From CALMZY01 sp052033915 (GTDB taxonomy: Bacteria > Verrucomicrobiota > Kiritimatiellia > CAIQIC01 > JAGNIJ01): 64,000 bases of DNA. Positions 1 through 9,150 of this stretch are shown piece by piece (the first letter of the stretch is position 1; each line of letters starts with the position of its first letter). The position numbers and the translations under genes were made by a program. The notes under the pieces were generated by a model. It was not told where the DNA came from and did no database searches. It saw only the letters and a list, made by a program, of their open reading frames with translations. The stretch spans positions 1 through 64,000 of the forward strand of contig JBPOJF010000001.1 in the NCBI GenBank assembly GCA_052033915.1. The letters are read 5' to 3'.

Positions 1-48
1 CACGACCAACAACAACAGCCCGACCCGATTCTTCGTTAGAGACCTCAT
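1..48 (-). CDS. N-terminus of an unidentified protein, cut by window edge
   Basis: An ATG on the minus strand at 46-48 is preceded by a strong Shine-Dalgarno sequence (AAGGAGGA, complement of 52-59) at good spacing. The 16 visible codons give a basic start (MRSLTKNR) followed by a hydrophobic run (VGLLLLVV), as in a signal peptide or membrane anchor. The rest lies outside the window, so no function can be given. The ribosome binding site makes the start itself convincing. Confidence 0.6.
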   Translation of the reverse strand, partial: MRSLTKNRVGLLLLVV

Positions 49-420
49 GACTCCTCCTTGTTGGTTATCCCGATTCCGCAGGAGGTCGTCCCGAAAAAGG
101 GAGCAACCACCTGCATAACCTTACCCATGACGAACCCCTGCTACGGGGCTGAACGTAGGATCGGTTTGCGGGATGGCGCCCCCAATGGAGCGCCCCGCAT
201 CACGAGTCCTGACGTTCAATTGAGGCTTGCGGCCTCAAGTAGCAGTTTTCGTCATCAGGGCTTCGCTTACGAAGCGAAAGCTATTTAGTTATGCCATCTG
301 GATAGCAGGTATCGTCACCAGGCTCAAGGCGATTATCTTGACGATGATCGTTTCCCGCTCGAAGCCATCCGGTTTGCCGTTCGGGAAACGGCGAACGCGG
401 CGCGGGCGCGACGCCGAAGA

Positions 421-537
421 CCGCGCGGGACTCCGTGGGGTGGGCGTCCCGCGCGGAAGGGTGCTGTTGGGTGGAAGGGCGGCGAGGCGCGGGAGCGCCG
501 AGCCGGGGGCATGTTCCGAGCGGCGCGTCAGCGCCGC
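421..537. repeat. Cluster of three GC-rich hairpins
   Basis: Three perfect inverted repeats lie close together: CCGCGCGGGA (421-430) with TCCCGCGCGG (447-456); GGCGC (486-490) with GCGCC (495-499); and GCGGCGC (520-526) with GCGCCGC (531-537), the last two with 4-base loops. No T-tract follows any of them, so they are not obvious terminators. They could be REP-like elements or part of a structured RNA. Confidence 0.4.
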
Positions 538-792
538 GAGGTACCGGCGTTGCCTTGTCGGGCGGGATTTGGTTTACTCTGGCCCCAGTACGGCGGTTCG
601 CACGAGGTTCAAGAGACACCGCCAGTTTGAAATTGAGCGATTTTCGGCGACGACCGACCACGGGGCCGGGAACCGGATATGCAACACGGGATCGGTCTTC
701 GAGCCGAGCGAGCGGAAGGCCGTGACCGCCTGACCGCCCGCCGCCTGACGCGCGAGCGTTGGGCACGCGGCCCTTGTCGTTCAAGCTGTAGG

Positions 793-821
793 TCGCCAGC
801 GTGTATCCGGCTTGATACAAT
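793..821 (+). promoter_or_regulatory. Candidate promoter directly ahead of the flavoprotein ATG
   Basis: TCGCCA (793-798) and TACAAT (816-821) are separated by 17 bases. The expected transcription start (about 828) lies two bases before the ATG at 830, and there is no Shine-Dalgarno sequence, so the message could be leaderless. The -35 match is only 4 of 6. The same geometry recurs at three other genes in this window. Confidence 0.4.
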
Positions 822-829
822 GCCGTCAA

Positions 830-2092
830 ATGGGCACAAACGATTTTGACGCGCCGCAGTCCCAGGTCATAGTGATCGGGGCCGGGCCAGCCGGGATGCT
901 GGCTGCTATTTCTGCAACGATGGCAGGCGCGCGCGCGACATTGATCGAACATTTGGATCGGCCCGGCGTGAAACTCCTCGCGACCGGAGGCGGGCGGTGC
1001 AATCTCACGAATACGCTCGACACGGAAACGTTCATGCGCGCTTTCGGAAAGAACGGGCGTTTCATGCAACCCGCACTCGAGAAAATGAGCGCCTCAAGAC
1101 TGCGCTCGTTCTTCGCCGATCACAATGTGCCGACAGTCTCACCCGACGGGTTTCATGTCTATCCCCGCTCCAATTCGGCCGTATCCATTCAGCAGGCGCT
1201 GAAGCAATGCTGCGCATCGCTTGGAGTGACTTTTCTCTCCGGCACGGAGGCTGCATCGCTCGTGATTCGCAACGCCTCCCTCGCCGGCGTGGCAACCTCC
1301 GAGGGCGAGTTGCCCGCCGCCAGCGTGATCCTCGCGACCGGAGGCCGCAGCTATCCGGATCTCGGGGCGACCGGGTCGGGCTACGCGCTGGCGGCTCAAG
1401 CAGGACATACGATCGTCGATCCCCTCCCCGTCCTTGTTCCGCTCTTCACGCGCGAGACGTGGCCGCGCGAATTGTCCGGCGTCAGCCTCCAGGGTGTTCA
1501 TGCGCGGATTGGCCTGCCGAGGCTGCGCACGGACGGCTGTACCGGCGACCTGCTGTTCACCCGGACAGGTGTCTCAGGCCCGGTCATTCTCGACTTTTCG
1601 CGCGAGGCGGTCCCCCTGCTCCGTGAACACGGGGAGGTTCCCCTCCGCCTGAACCTGGAGCCCGCGACATCCCCCGCAGAATGGATTTCCCGCTTCGAAA
1701 ACTGGTCGTCGGTCCATGGCCGCAAGAGCGTGTTCAGACTGCTCGGCCGGCATCTGCCGTCGTCCCTCGCGCGAATCATTCTCCGCATCGCGGACGTGAG
1801 CGAGGAGACAACCGCCGCCGGGTTCAGCCGGACGCAGAGGGATGCCGTCCTCGAACGGCTGACGAAGCTGCCGTTGACGGTCACGGGCGCCGGAGGATTC
1901 GAGAACGCGATGGTGACGCGCGGCGGCATCCGCCTGCGCGAGGTGGATCCAAAGACCCTGCAAAGTCGGATCATGCCCGGACTGTTTTTTGCCGGCGAAA
2001 TCCTGGACCTCGACGGGCCCTGCGGCGGGTACAATTTGCAGTGGGCGTTTTCCAGCGGGTGGCTGGCAGGCCGGTCCGCCGCAGGCCAATAA
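830..2092 (+). CDS. NAD(P)/FAD-dependent oxidoreductase, HI0933/YhiN (BaiN-like) family
   Basis: A 420-residue flavoprotein. Residues 13-22 form the Rossmann dinucleotide-binding motif (GAGPAG), with an acidic residue (Glu40) at the end of the second strand for the ribose. The family signature GGGRCNLTN is at 53-61, and the C-terminal FAD-contact segment (GEILDLDGPCGGYN) is near residues 387-400. Length matches the family (about 400-420). Physiological substrates of most members are unknown, and only a few act on bile-acid intermediates. A TTG at 812 in the same frame could also start translation. I chose ATG 830 because of the promoter spacing. It stands alone, with the next gene on the opposite strand. 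Confidence 0.85.
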   Translation: MGTNDFDAPQSQVIVIGAGPAGMLAAISATMAGARATLIEHLDRPGVKLLATGGGRCNLTNTLDTETFMRAFGKNGRFMQPALEKMSASRLRSFFADHNVPTVSPDGFHVYPRSNSAVSIQQALKQCCASLGVTFLSGTEAASLVIRNASLAGVATSEGELPAASVILATGGRSYPDLGATGSGYALAAQAGHTIVDPLPVLVPLFTRETWPRELSGVSLQGVHARIGLPRLRTDGCTGDLLFTRTGVSGPVILDFSREAVPLLREHGEVPLRLNLEPATSPAEWISRFENWSSVHGRKSVFRLLGRHLPSSLARIILRIADVSEETTAAGFSRTQRDAVLERLTKLPLTVTGAGGFENAMVTRGGIRLREVDPKTLQSRIMPGLFFAGEILDLDGPCGGYNLQWAFSSGWLAGRSAAGQ

Positions 2093-2116
2093 ACGACCGA
2101 ATGAATGCGGAACGAC

Positions 2117-2611
2117 CTAGAACTTCTCCCAGTGCAGGACCTGGTCCAGACTGCGCTTGGCGCAGGCTTGGGGTTCGCTGTCCGTATATCCCAACGCGAG
2201 CAGAGAAACGAGATGGTAAGAGGCCGGCACACCGAGCAGGTTGAGGATGCTTGTCGCGTACGCTTTCTTGTCGCCCGCAACCCAGCACGACTGCACACCC
2301 AATGCGGTCGCCGCGAGCAGGATGTTTTCCGTGGCCGCGCATCCGTCCTCGAGATAGTACTTCGTCGCTTTGCAGATCACCGCGATACACGCGCCCGCAT
2401 GGATGATGAACTTGCCTGAATCCGCGGTCTCCCCGACTTTCCTGAGCATCTCGCGATCGGTGACGACGACGAATTCCCACGGCTGTTCGTTGCGGGCCGT
2501 CGGCGCCAGGCGACCGGCATCGACCGCCTTTTCAAGCACATCCCTGGGAATCGGCTTCGTATTGAACTTCCGACTGCTGTGCCGGGCGGAAATGGCTGTC
2601 AACGTGTCCAT
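2117..2611 (-). CDS. Nitroreductase family protein (FMN-dependent)
   Basis: A 164-residue cytoplasmic NAD(P)H/FMN oxidoreductase of the nitroreductase fold. The N-terminal segment ISARHSSRKF supplies the phosphate-binding basic residues, followed by APTARNEQPWEF and the C-terminal AATALGVQSCWVAG cofactor-lining stretch. The start at 2611 is set by AGGAG eight bases upstream; a longer open frame to 2740 has no ribosome binding site. Length is at the short end of the family, close to the small single-domain subgroup. The gene diverges from smc across 229 bases. Natural substrate unknown. Confidence 0.85.
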   Translation of the reverse strand: MDTLTAISARHSSRKFNTKPIPRDVLEKAVDAGRLAPTARNEQPWEFVVVTDREMLRKVGETADSGKFIIHAGACIAVICKATKYYLEDGCAATENILLAATALGVQSCWVAGDKKAYATSILNLLGVPASYHLVSLLALGYTDSEPQACAKRSLDQVLHWEKF

Positions 2612-2840
2612 AAATGCACTCCTTTCTACAATAAAGCCTTCATAGGCCAATGCGCGCCAACTGGCAAGTTGTCTCTTAGAAAGCCTGTCCGAAAGATCGC
2701 ACGATTCACTATATATAGTAGTTGCGCGCCGGGGGCACACTTGTTATAGAGTGTTTTCGTTTTGAATCTTCGATCGCTGCTGAATATTTCACGATTGAGA
2801 ATCAGCCTCGGAAGTTATGCTGTAAGGAGGGTGTTGCGCT

Positions 2841-5800
2841 TTGTACCTCAAGAGCCTTGAACTGGTTGGCTTCAAAAGTTTCGCGGAACGTACCCGACTT
2901 GAATTCGAACCCGGCATGACGGCGATCGTGGGGCCGAACGGCTGCGGTAAAAGCAACATCTCCGACGCCATCCGCTGGGTTCTCGGCGAGCAAAGCGCCA
3001 AAGCCCTGCGCGGCGCGAAGATGGAAGATTGCATCTTCAACGGCACCGAGACCCACAAGCCGCTCAGCATGGCCGAGGTCTCGATCACCCTCGCCGATTG
3101 CGAGAAGGCTCTCGGCACGGAGTTCAACGAGGTAACCATCACCCGGCGCGTCTTCCGCACCGGCGAAGGCGAGTATTTCATCAACAAAACGCCCTGCCGC
3201 CTGAAGGACATCCAGCGGCTGTTCATGGACACCGGCATCGGCACGAATTCCTACTCCCTCATGGAGCAGGGCCGCATCGACCAGATTCTCAGCTCCCGGC
3301 CGGAAGACCGCCGCGAAGTCTTCGAGGAAGCCAGCGGCATCACCAAGTTCAAAACGGACAAGAAAGAGGCGATCCGCAAGCTGGAACACACGGAGGCCAA
3401 CCTCATCCGGCTGGCCGACATTATCCGCGAAGTCCGCCGCCAGATCATCTCGCTCCAACGGCAGGCGGGGAAAGCGAGACGCTACAAGGAATTGCGGGAG
3501 AAACTGCGCGGCTACGACATCTACGCCACGCGGGAACGCCTGAACCTCTTCAGCCAGGAAATCGGCACGCTCGAGTCGCGCCTGTCCTCCGTAACCGAGC
3601 AGGAGGAAGCCGTTCGCGCGGATGTTGACCGGAACGAACAGCAGGCCGCGCAGACGCGCGCCGAACTGAACGCGTTCGAAAAAGAGATCTCCGACGCCAT
3701 GGAAGCGGCGGTCCAGGCCAGGAACGAACTGGATCGCGCCCGCGAGACGATCGGGATCAACCAGGACCGCATCCGCGAACTCAAGGATCTGTCCGAACGC
3801 GACACTCGCGACTGCGAGGAGGCGCGCAACCGCCTGGACCAGCACCGTGTTTCCCTCCAGGAACTGCTGGCCCAGTTGAAGGACATCATCGCCGCGCGCG
3901 ACCTCGCCGAGAAGGATCTGCAGGGACAGAACGAGCAATTGGTGAAGCTGGATGCGGAGTTGGATCAGTCCCGCAAGGGGCTCCACGAACTCGGAACCGA
4001 ATCCGTGGACCTGGAGAGCCGGTTTTCAAAACTGCAAAACGAGCTCTACACCCTGGACGCCCAGGAACGCACATCCGCCATACGCAAGGAGCGGCTCGCT
4101 GCCGAGCAGGCCGAACTCCAGAGGAGCGTGGAGACCTATGCGGCCCGCCAGAGCGAGATGGACAAGAACCTGCAAAGCCTGCGCGACGAAGTGGATGCCG
4201 TCGCCCGCAGGATCAAGGACCTGACCGCCCGGCGTGGAAACAAGGCCCAGGCGATCTCGGACATCCAGAAAGAGAAGAGCGACTTGCAGGCGCGCATCGC
4301 GGCGCGCAAGGCGCAAATCGAATTGCTCAGCCGGAACGATGCGAAGGCCGAGGGCTTTCCCGGCGGCGCGCGCGCGCTGCTGGATGCCGAGAGCGGGCTG
4401 GAAGTGAACCGCGCGGTGATCCTCGGGTCCCTTGCCGAACATATCCAGGCCGAGCCCGCGTATCGGACGGCCGTCGAGGCGGCATTGAGGGCGTGGCTGG
4501 ACGCCGTGGTCATTTCCGACGACGCCTTCGCCATGGAAATCCTCCAGGCGTTGCAAGCCCGCGCGGACGGCGCGGCCCGCATGGTCTCGCTTCGGTGCCG
4601 GGCGCCCGCGCCCGCGACGTTCATCGAGGGACCGGGATCGCGCCTGATCGACCATATTCAGTGCCCCGACGAAATCCGCCCCCTCATCGAACGCCTTCTG
4701 CATAACGTGCGGGTCGTCGATCAACTGGTCGAGATTCCCCTCCCCCTCCGGCCGGAAGCCGTTTACGTGTCGCGAACCGGCGCCGTGATCCGCGGCAGCG
4801 GTTCGTTCGAGCTGTGGATGCCGGGTGCGGGCGAAGTGAATCCCGTCGCGCGCCAGCATACACTGATCGAGTGGAGCCAGGAACTGGCGACCTTGGAAAA
4901 TCAGCGGGACGAACTCGATCGCAACCTGTCTGTCCTGCTCTCCGACGAACAGACGTTCAACGAGTCGATCGAACAGGCCCGTTTTCAGCTTGAGGAAAAC
5001 CAGAAGAAACTTTCGCAGAGCGAAGGCGAGAACCACATCATCTCTCAGGGCGCCGCGCAGGCGCGCGAGCGTTCCGAAACCGTCACATGGGAACTGTCCG
5101 CCCTCAAGGAACAACAGGCGTCCGGCGGCGACCGGCGCTCGTCCATTCATGAGGAGATGGAGAACATTCGAACCCGTCAGGCGGATGTTCGTTCGGCCAT
5201 CCACTCCAGGACGGAAAGCCTTCATGCCCTGGAACAGGCGCGGGCGGAACGGGCCGCGGAAGTCACCGAGCACCGCGTCCGATTCGCCGAGCGCCGCCAA
5301 GAAGTGGAACATATCTCGACGCGCAAGGAACCGCTGGAGGCCCGGATCAAGGAACTCGAGAGCCTCATTGCCAACCGGTCGGACGGTATCCTTTCCTATC
5401 AGACCCGCATCCAGGAACTGGAAACAGCCATCCGGAACACCGAGTCAAAGCTCCAGCCGTTGCAGGATGAAGCGACGCGGCTGAGCGAGCAGCTCGAAAC
5501 GGCCCGCCGCCGGCGGTCCGAGAAGGCCGCCGCGCTGGCCGGCTGCGACGCGATCCTCCACGAGAAACGGTCGATGCTGGACGATATCCGGAACCGGAAA
5601 TCGCAGATCGACGTCGAACTGGCCGAACAGCGCATCCGCCGGCAGAACCTGGTCGACCGCATCTCCGCCGAGTATCGCGTCACACCCGAGCAGATGGCCG
5701 CCGAGCCCGAGCCGGTCTGGGAGAACGACCAGAAGCTCGACCGCGACGCCTTGGAAACCGTGATCGCCGAAATCCGGGCCAAGATCGAGGCCATGGGCCC

Positions 5801-6503
5801 GGTCAATCTCGTCGCCATCGAGGAGCACCGCGAACTCGAGGAGCGGTTCACCTTCCTGTCCCGGCAGCAGGACGACCTCGTCAATGCCAAGACCCAGCTC
5901 ATGGAACTGATCCGGAAGATCAACAAGACGACCACGGAAATGTTCTTCCAGACCTTCCAGCAGGTGAACACGAACTTCCAGGACATGTTCAAGAAACTCT
6001 TCGGCGGCGGCTCCGCGAAACTGGTGCTGGTCAACGAGGAAGACGTCCTCGAATCCGGCATCGAGATCATCGCCCGCCCGCCCGGAAAGAAGCTCCAGAC
6101 CGTATCGCTTCTCTCCGGCGGCGAGCGCACGATGACCGCGGTCGCCCTGCTCTTCTCTCTCTACATGGTCAAGCCCAGCCCGTTCTGCATGTTGGACGAG
6201 TTGGACGCGGCTCTGGACGAGTCCAATATCAACCGGTTCATCAAGGTCTTGCAGGGCTTCCTCGAAAGCTCCCAGTTCGTCGTGATCACACATAACCGCC
6301 AGACGATTGCGGCGGCGGAATGCCTCTACGGCGTGACCATGGAGCAGAACGGCGTGTCGAAGATCGTGTCCGTCAAATTCTCCCAGCACGAGAAGAAGGA
6401 CAACGCGCCCGCGAAGGAACCCGAACCGGCGCCGGTCACCGAAACTCCCGAGGCGGAATCAGCCGTCGCACAGGAATCCGGCGTGCCTTCGCCGGCCGGC
6501 TAA
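2841..6503 (+). CDS. smc: Chromosome segregation protein SMC
   Basis: A 1220-residue structural maintenance of chromosomes ATPase. The N-terminal head carries Walker A (GPNGCGKSN, residues 31-39). Long heptad-rich coiled coils flank a hinge near residues 490-660. The C-terminal head has the ABC signature LSGGE (1091-1095) and Walker B (CMLDELDAA, about 1117-1125). It dimerises through the hinge and, with ScpA and ScpB (not in this window), organises the chromosome. The start is TTG, supported by AAGGAGG at 2824-2830 ten bases upstream and by the family N-terminus (YLKSLELVGFKSF). A Pro/Glu-rich tail of about 35 residues follows the head and is longer than usual. It converges with the next gene, with only five bases between the two stops. 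Confidence 0.97.
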   Translation: MYLKSLELVGFKSFAERTRLEFEPGMTAIVGPNGCGKSNISDAIRWVLGEQSAKALRGAKMEDCIFNGTETHKPLSMAEVSITLADCEKALGTEFNEVTITRRVFRTGEGEYFINKTPCRLKDIQRLFMDTGIGTNSYSLMEQGRIDQILSSRPEDRREVFEEASGITKFKTDKKEAIRKLEHTEANLIRLADIIREVRRQIISLQRQAGKARRYKELREKLRGYDIYATRERLNLFSQEIGTLESRLSSVTEQEEAVRADVDRNEQQAAQTRAELNAFEKEISDAMEAAVQARNELDRARETIGINQDRIRELKDLSERDTRDCEEARNRLDQHRVSLQELLAQLKDIIAARDLAEKDLQGQNEQLVKLDAELDQSRKGLHELGTESVDLESRFSKLQNELYTLDAQERTSAIRKERLAAEQAELQRSVETYAARQSEMDKNLQSLRDEVDAVARRIKDLTARRGNKAQAISDIQKEKSDLQARIAARKAQIELLSRNDAKAEGFPGGARALLDAESGLEVNRAVILGSLAEHIQAEPAYRTAVEAALRAWLDAVVISDDAFAMEILQALQARADGAARMVSLRCRAPAPATFIEGPGSRLIDHIQCPDEIRPLIERLLHNVRVVDQLVEIPLPLRPEAVYVSRTGAVIRGSGSFELWMPGAGEVNPVARQHTLIEWSQELATLENQRDELDRNLSVLLSDEQTFNESIEQARFQLEENQKKLSQSEGENHIISQGAAQARERSETVTWELSALKEQQASGGDRRSSIHEEMENIRTRQADVRSAIHSRTESLHALEQARAERAAEVTEHRVRFAERRQEVEHISTRKEPLEARIKELESLIANRSDGILSYQTRIQELETAIRNTESKLQPLQDEATRLSEQLETARRRRSEKAAALAGCDAILHEKRSMLDDIRNRKSQIDVELAEQRIRRQNLVDRISAEYRVTPEQMAAEPEPVWENDQKLDRDALETVIAEIRAKIEAMGPVNLVAIEEHRELEERFTFLSRQQDDLVNAKTQLMELIRKINKTTTEMFFQTFQQVNTNFQDMFKKLFGGGSAKLVLVNEEDVLESGIEIIARPPGKKLQTVSLLSGGERTMTAVALLFSLYMVKPSPFCMLDELDAALDESNINRFIKVLQGFLESSQFVVITHNRQTIAAAECLYGVTMEQNGVSKIVSVKFSQHEKKDNAPAKEPEPAPVTETPEAESAVAQESGVPSPAG

Positions 6504-6508
6504 ACGAC

Positions 6509-6766
6509 TCACCACGACAGGAGTTCCTTGAGGGACGGGAATCGCACGACGTGCGGATCGCCCCTTGTGCTCAAAAGGACGGCCAGCCCGATCACCACCA
6601 AGGTCACGGCAAGGAAGAAAACAATCAAGACACGGCGGTCGGATCGCTGGGCCTTGAGACACTGGATGTAGACCCGGCGATAGTCCTCTTCCGAGGACTG
6701 GCGCGGGAATTCCTCCTTGCGGGTCCATCCCAACAAGTTTCTAAAATGCCGGATCAGCATCTTCAT
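6509..6766 (-). CDS. Small single-pass membrane protein of unknown function
   Basis: An 85-residue protein. A charged N-terminal half rich in Arg, Lys and Glu precedes one strong transmembrane segment (about residues 47-66, RVLIVFFLAVTLVVIGLAVL) and a short C-terminal tail. It is not a shadow of smc, because it lies wholly between smc and the polymerase gene. The chosen start (MKMLIRHF) has only a weak purine-rich sequence upstream; an in-frame ATG at 6811 would add 15 residues. I do not recognise the family. Confidence 0.6.
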   Translation of the reverse strand: MKMLIRHFRNLLGWTRKEEFPRQSSEEDYRRVYIQCLKAQRSDRRVLIVFFLAVTLVVIGLAVLLSTRGDPHVVRFPSLKELLSW

Positions 6767-6840
6767 GCCGCGCTTCTTTCCCTCTGCCGGACAGCGCCCG
6801 CCTGAAGACATTCCCTCGAAGAAAGCCCCATTCAGGCCGC

Positions 6841-6869
6841 TTGGCGCGGTCCACCACGGCGAGTATAAT
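6841..6869 (+). promoter_or_regulatory. Sigma70-like promoter ahead of the family B polymerase
   Basis: TTGGCG (6841-6846), a 17-base spacer and a perfect TATAAT (6864-6869). The predicted start point (about 6876) is one base before the ATG at 6877. No Shine-Dalgarno sequence is present, so the mRNA may begin at the start codon. This is the strongest of four such promoters in the window. Confidence 0.6.
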
Positions 6870-6876
6870 GGCGGCA

Positions 6877-9150
6877 ATGGCGGATGACAATCCATCCCTT
6901 GCGGCGATCTACGGCGCGCATGACGCGGCAGGGCTCGTGGCGGCCGAACACCTCGCCGGGAAGAGCGGCCAGGACGAGATCCTCCTGTTTGTCCGCACGA
7001 ACACCGGGACCGAGCCGGTCCGTGAGCCGTTTTCTCCGTTTCTCTGGCTGGAGGACAAGCGCCTCCTGAGGGACGCGGAAGGCTGCGACATACAGACCTT
7101 GTCCGGCCGCAACCCCCTGAACGTCCTCGCTCGTTTCCGCTCCTGGAAGGCTTTCCGGAAGTGCGTGGCCGCCCTGAAATCCGAAACCGGCCGGAATCCA
7201 TCCGATCCCACGGCCCCATATTTCCTCCTCAACGACCCCATCCAGCAGCACCTGCTCGCGACGGGCCGCACGCTCTTCAAGGGCATGAAGTTCGGCGATC
7301 TCAAACGCCTGCAGATCGACATCGAAACCTACACAGCCGGCGGCTACGAATTCCCGAACCCCGCTCGCGAGAGCGACCGCATCATCGCCGTGGCCCTCGC
7401 CGATCAGAGCGGCCGGCATGAGGTGATTTCCGGAGCGCAGTTGGACGAGGCGGCGCTGATCCGGCGTCTGGTTGAACGGATCCGCGAGCGGGATCCCGAT
7501 GTGATCGAAGGCCACAATCTCTTCAAGTTCGACCTGCCCTATCTCGCGGCCCGGGCCCGCCTCCACGGTATCAAGCTGGCGCTCGGCCGCGACGGCAGCG
7601 CGCCCTCCTCAAGGCCCAGCCGCTTCTCGGTCGCCGAGCGGACAATCTCCTATCCGCGCACGGAGATTTTCGGGCGTCATGTGGTGGACACCTTCTTTCT
7701 CGCGCAAATCTACGATGTCAGCCAGCGATCGCTGGAGGGATTCGGACTGAAGGATGTCGCCGTGCATTTCGGCGTCTCCGCGCCGGACCGGACCTATCTG
7801 GAGGGAAGCGAAATCGCACGGACGTTCGATCGGGATCCGGAGACGGTTTTGCGCTACGCGCGCGACGATATCCTGGAAACCCGGGCCGTGAGCGACCTGC
7901 TTTCCCCCACATATTTCGTGCAGGCGCAAATGCTGCCGTTCTCGTACCAGAACGTGTGCGTCCGCGGCAACGGGAGCAAGATCGATGCCCTGCTCCTGCG
8001 CGAGTACCTGCGGGAAGGACGATCCATTCCCCGGCCGGACTTTGCGCGCGAATTCGAGGGCGGATACACCGACATCTTCTTCACGGGCGTCGCAAAGAAC
8101 ACCCATCACTGCGACGTGCGATCCCTGTATCCCTCGATCCTTCTCAAGGATCAACTCAGCCCGCGAACCGACGAACTGGGCGTGTTCCTGAAGCTGCTGA
8201 CGTATCTGCGAACCCTCCGGCTCGACACCAAGGCGCGGATGCAGAAATGCGCGCCGGGCGAGGAGCGCCACTTTCTCAACGCCATGCAGAGCACGTTCAA
8301 GATTCTGATCAACTCGTTCTACGGCTACCTGGGGTTCAGCCAGGCGCGCTTCAGCGACTTTGCGATGGCGGAGAAGGTGACCGCGGAAGGCCGCTCGATC
8401 CTCAAGCGGATGATCGCCTGGCTCCGCCAACACGACGCGCGGCCGATTGAGATCGACACCGACGGCATTTACTTCATTCCGCCCGATTTCGCGGATGCGT
8501 CCGGCCTGGACCGTTTCCGCGAGGCGTTTCAGCAGTCGCTTCCCGAGGGGATCGAAGTCGAGTTCGACGGCGAGTACCGGGCGATGTTCAGCTACAAGAT
8601 GAAGAACTACGCCCTGCTGGACGAGCACGGCGAGATCGTCATCAAGGGCGCCGCGCTCAAGTCGCGCGGTCTGGAGCCGTTTCAGCGGTCGTTCATGGAG
8701 GAATGGCTGCGCCTCAAGCTGGAGGAGCGCGACAAGGAAATTCCGGACCTGGTTCGGAAGTACCGATCCGCCATCGAGAATCGCGAGTGGCCGATCCAGC
8801 GGCTGGCCAAGACCGAAACCCTGCAGGACGCCCCGTCCACCTACGCGGGCAAAATCAGCGGCGGCAGCCGGGGTCGCAACGCGGCGTACGAACTGGCTCT
8901 CAAGTCGGGCCGGGACTACCGGGCCGGCGACATGATTTCCTACTACGTGACCGGCGCCCGGAAGAGCGTTGCCGTCCATTCGAGCGCGAAACTGGTTTCG
9001 CAATGGGATCCGGCGAACCGGGACGAGAACGTCCCCTACTACCTGGCCAAGCTTGACGCGCTGGTCCGAAAGTTCGATTCTATGGCCACAGGCGAGACCG
9101 ACCGCAACCTGATGCTGGATTTCGGCGGGGACAAGAACGGAGAATCATGA
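6877..9150 (+). CDS. Family B DNA polymerase (DNA polymerase II-like)
   Basis: A 757-residue replicative-type polymerase with proofreading. Exonuclease motifs: Exo I DIET (148-151), Exo II with Asn214 and Asp219 (HNLFKFD), Exo III YARDD (327-331). Polymerase motifs: A with Asp413 in DVRSLYPSI, B with Lys475 (KILINSFYG), C with Asp527 and Asp529. Motif C reads DTDG, where the usual family sequence is DTDS; both metal-binding aspartates remain. It is probably a repair or translesion polymerase like E. coli Pol II, since bacteria replicate with family C. An earlier TTG (6841) extends the frame, but it falls inside the promoter. Its TGA overlaps the ATG of gspG. Confidence 0.9.
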   Translation: MADDNPSLAAIYGAHDAAGLVAAEHLAGKSGQDEILLFVRTNTGTEPVREPFSPFLWLEDKRLLRDAEGCDIQTLSGRNPLNVLARFRSWKAFRKCVAALKSETGRNPSDPTAPYFLLNDPIQQHLLATGRTLFKGMKFGDLKRLQIDIETYTAGGYEFPNPARESDRIIAVALADQSGRHEVISGAQLDEAALIRRLVERIRERDPDVIEGHNLFKFDLPYLAARARLHGIKLALGRDGSAPSSRPSRFSVAERTISYPRTEIFGRHVVDTFFLAQIYDVSQRSLEGFGLKDVAVHFGVSAPDRTYLEGSEIARTFDRDPETVLRYARDDILETRAVSDLLSPTYFVQAQMLPFSYQNVCVRGNGSKIDALLLREYLREGRSIPRPDFAREFEGGYTDIFFTGVAKNTHHCDVRSLYPSILLKDQLSPRTDELGVFLKLLTYLRTLRLDTKARMQKCAPGEERHFLNAMQSTFKILINSFYGYLGFSQARFSDFAMAEKVTAEGRSILKRMIAWLRQHDARPIEIDTDGIYFIPPDFADASGLDRFREAFQQSLPEGIEVEFDGEYRAMFSYKMKNYALLDEHGEIVIKGAALKSRGLEPFQRSFMEEWLRLKLEERDKEIPDLVRKYRSAIENREWPIQRLAKTETLQDAPSTYAGKISGGSRGRNAAYELALKSGRDYRAGDMISYYVTGARKSVAVHSSAKLVSQWDPANRDENVPYYLAKLDALVRKFDSMATGETDRNLMLDFGGDKNGES

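Larger units (their letters stand above)
49..829. other. Gene-poor stretch with no convincing coding sequence
   Basis: About 780 bases separate the minus-strand start at 48 from the flavoprotein start at 830. Several frames are open only because the region is GC-rich. Their translations are low-complexity Arg/Ala/Pro/Gly sequence with no family motif and no ribosome binding site. Small inverted repeats occur (TTGAGGC/GCCTCAA near 220-240; GCTTCG/CGAAGC near 260-276), plus a hairpin cluster at 421-537. It may be an untranslated regulatory region or a decayed gene. I see nothing that identifies it. Confidence 0.5.

Noticed and set aside
281..1069. A 262-codon minus-strand frame over the left-edge region and the flavoprotein start
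   Set aside because: Arg/Pro/Gly-rich, no motif, no ribosome binding site, and it covers the real plus-strand gene at 830. It is a GC-rich shadow.
4026..5312. A 428-codon minus-strand frame inside smc
   Set aside because: Entirely antisense to SMC coiled-coil and hinge sequence; composition follows codon-position bias of smc.
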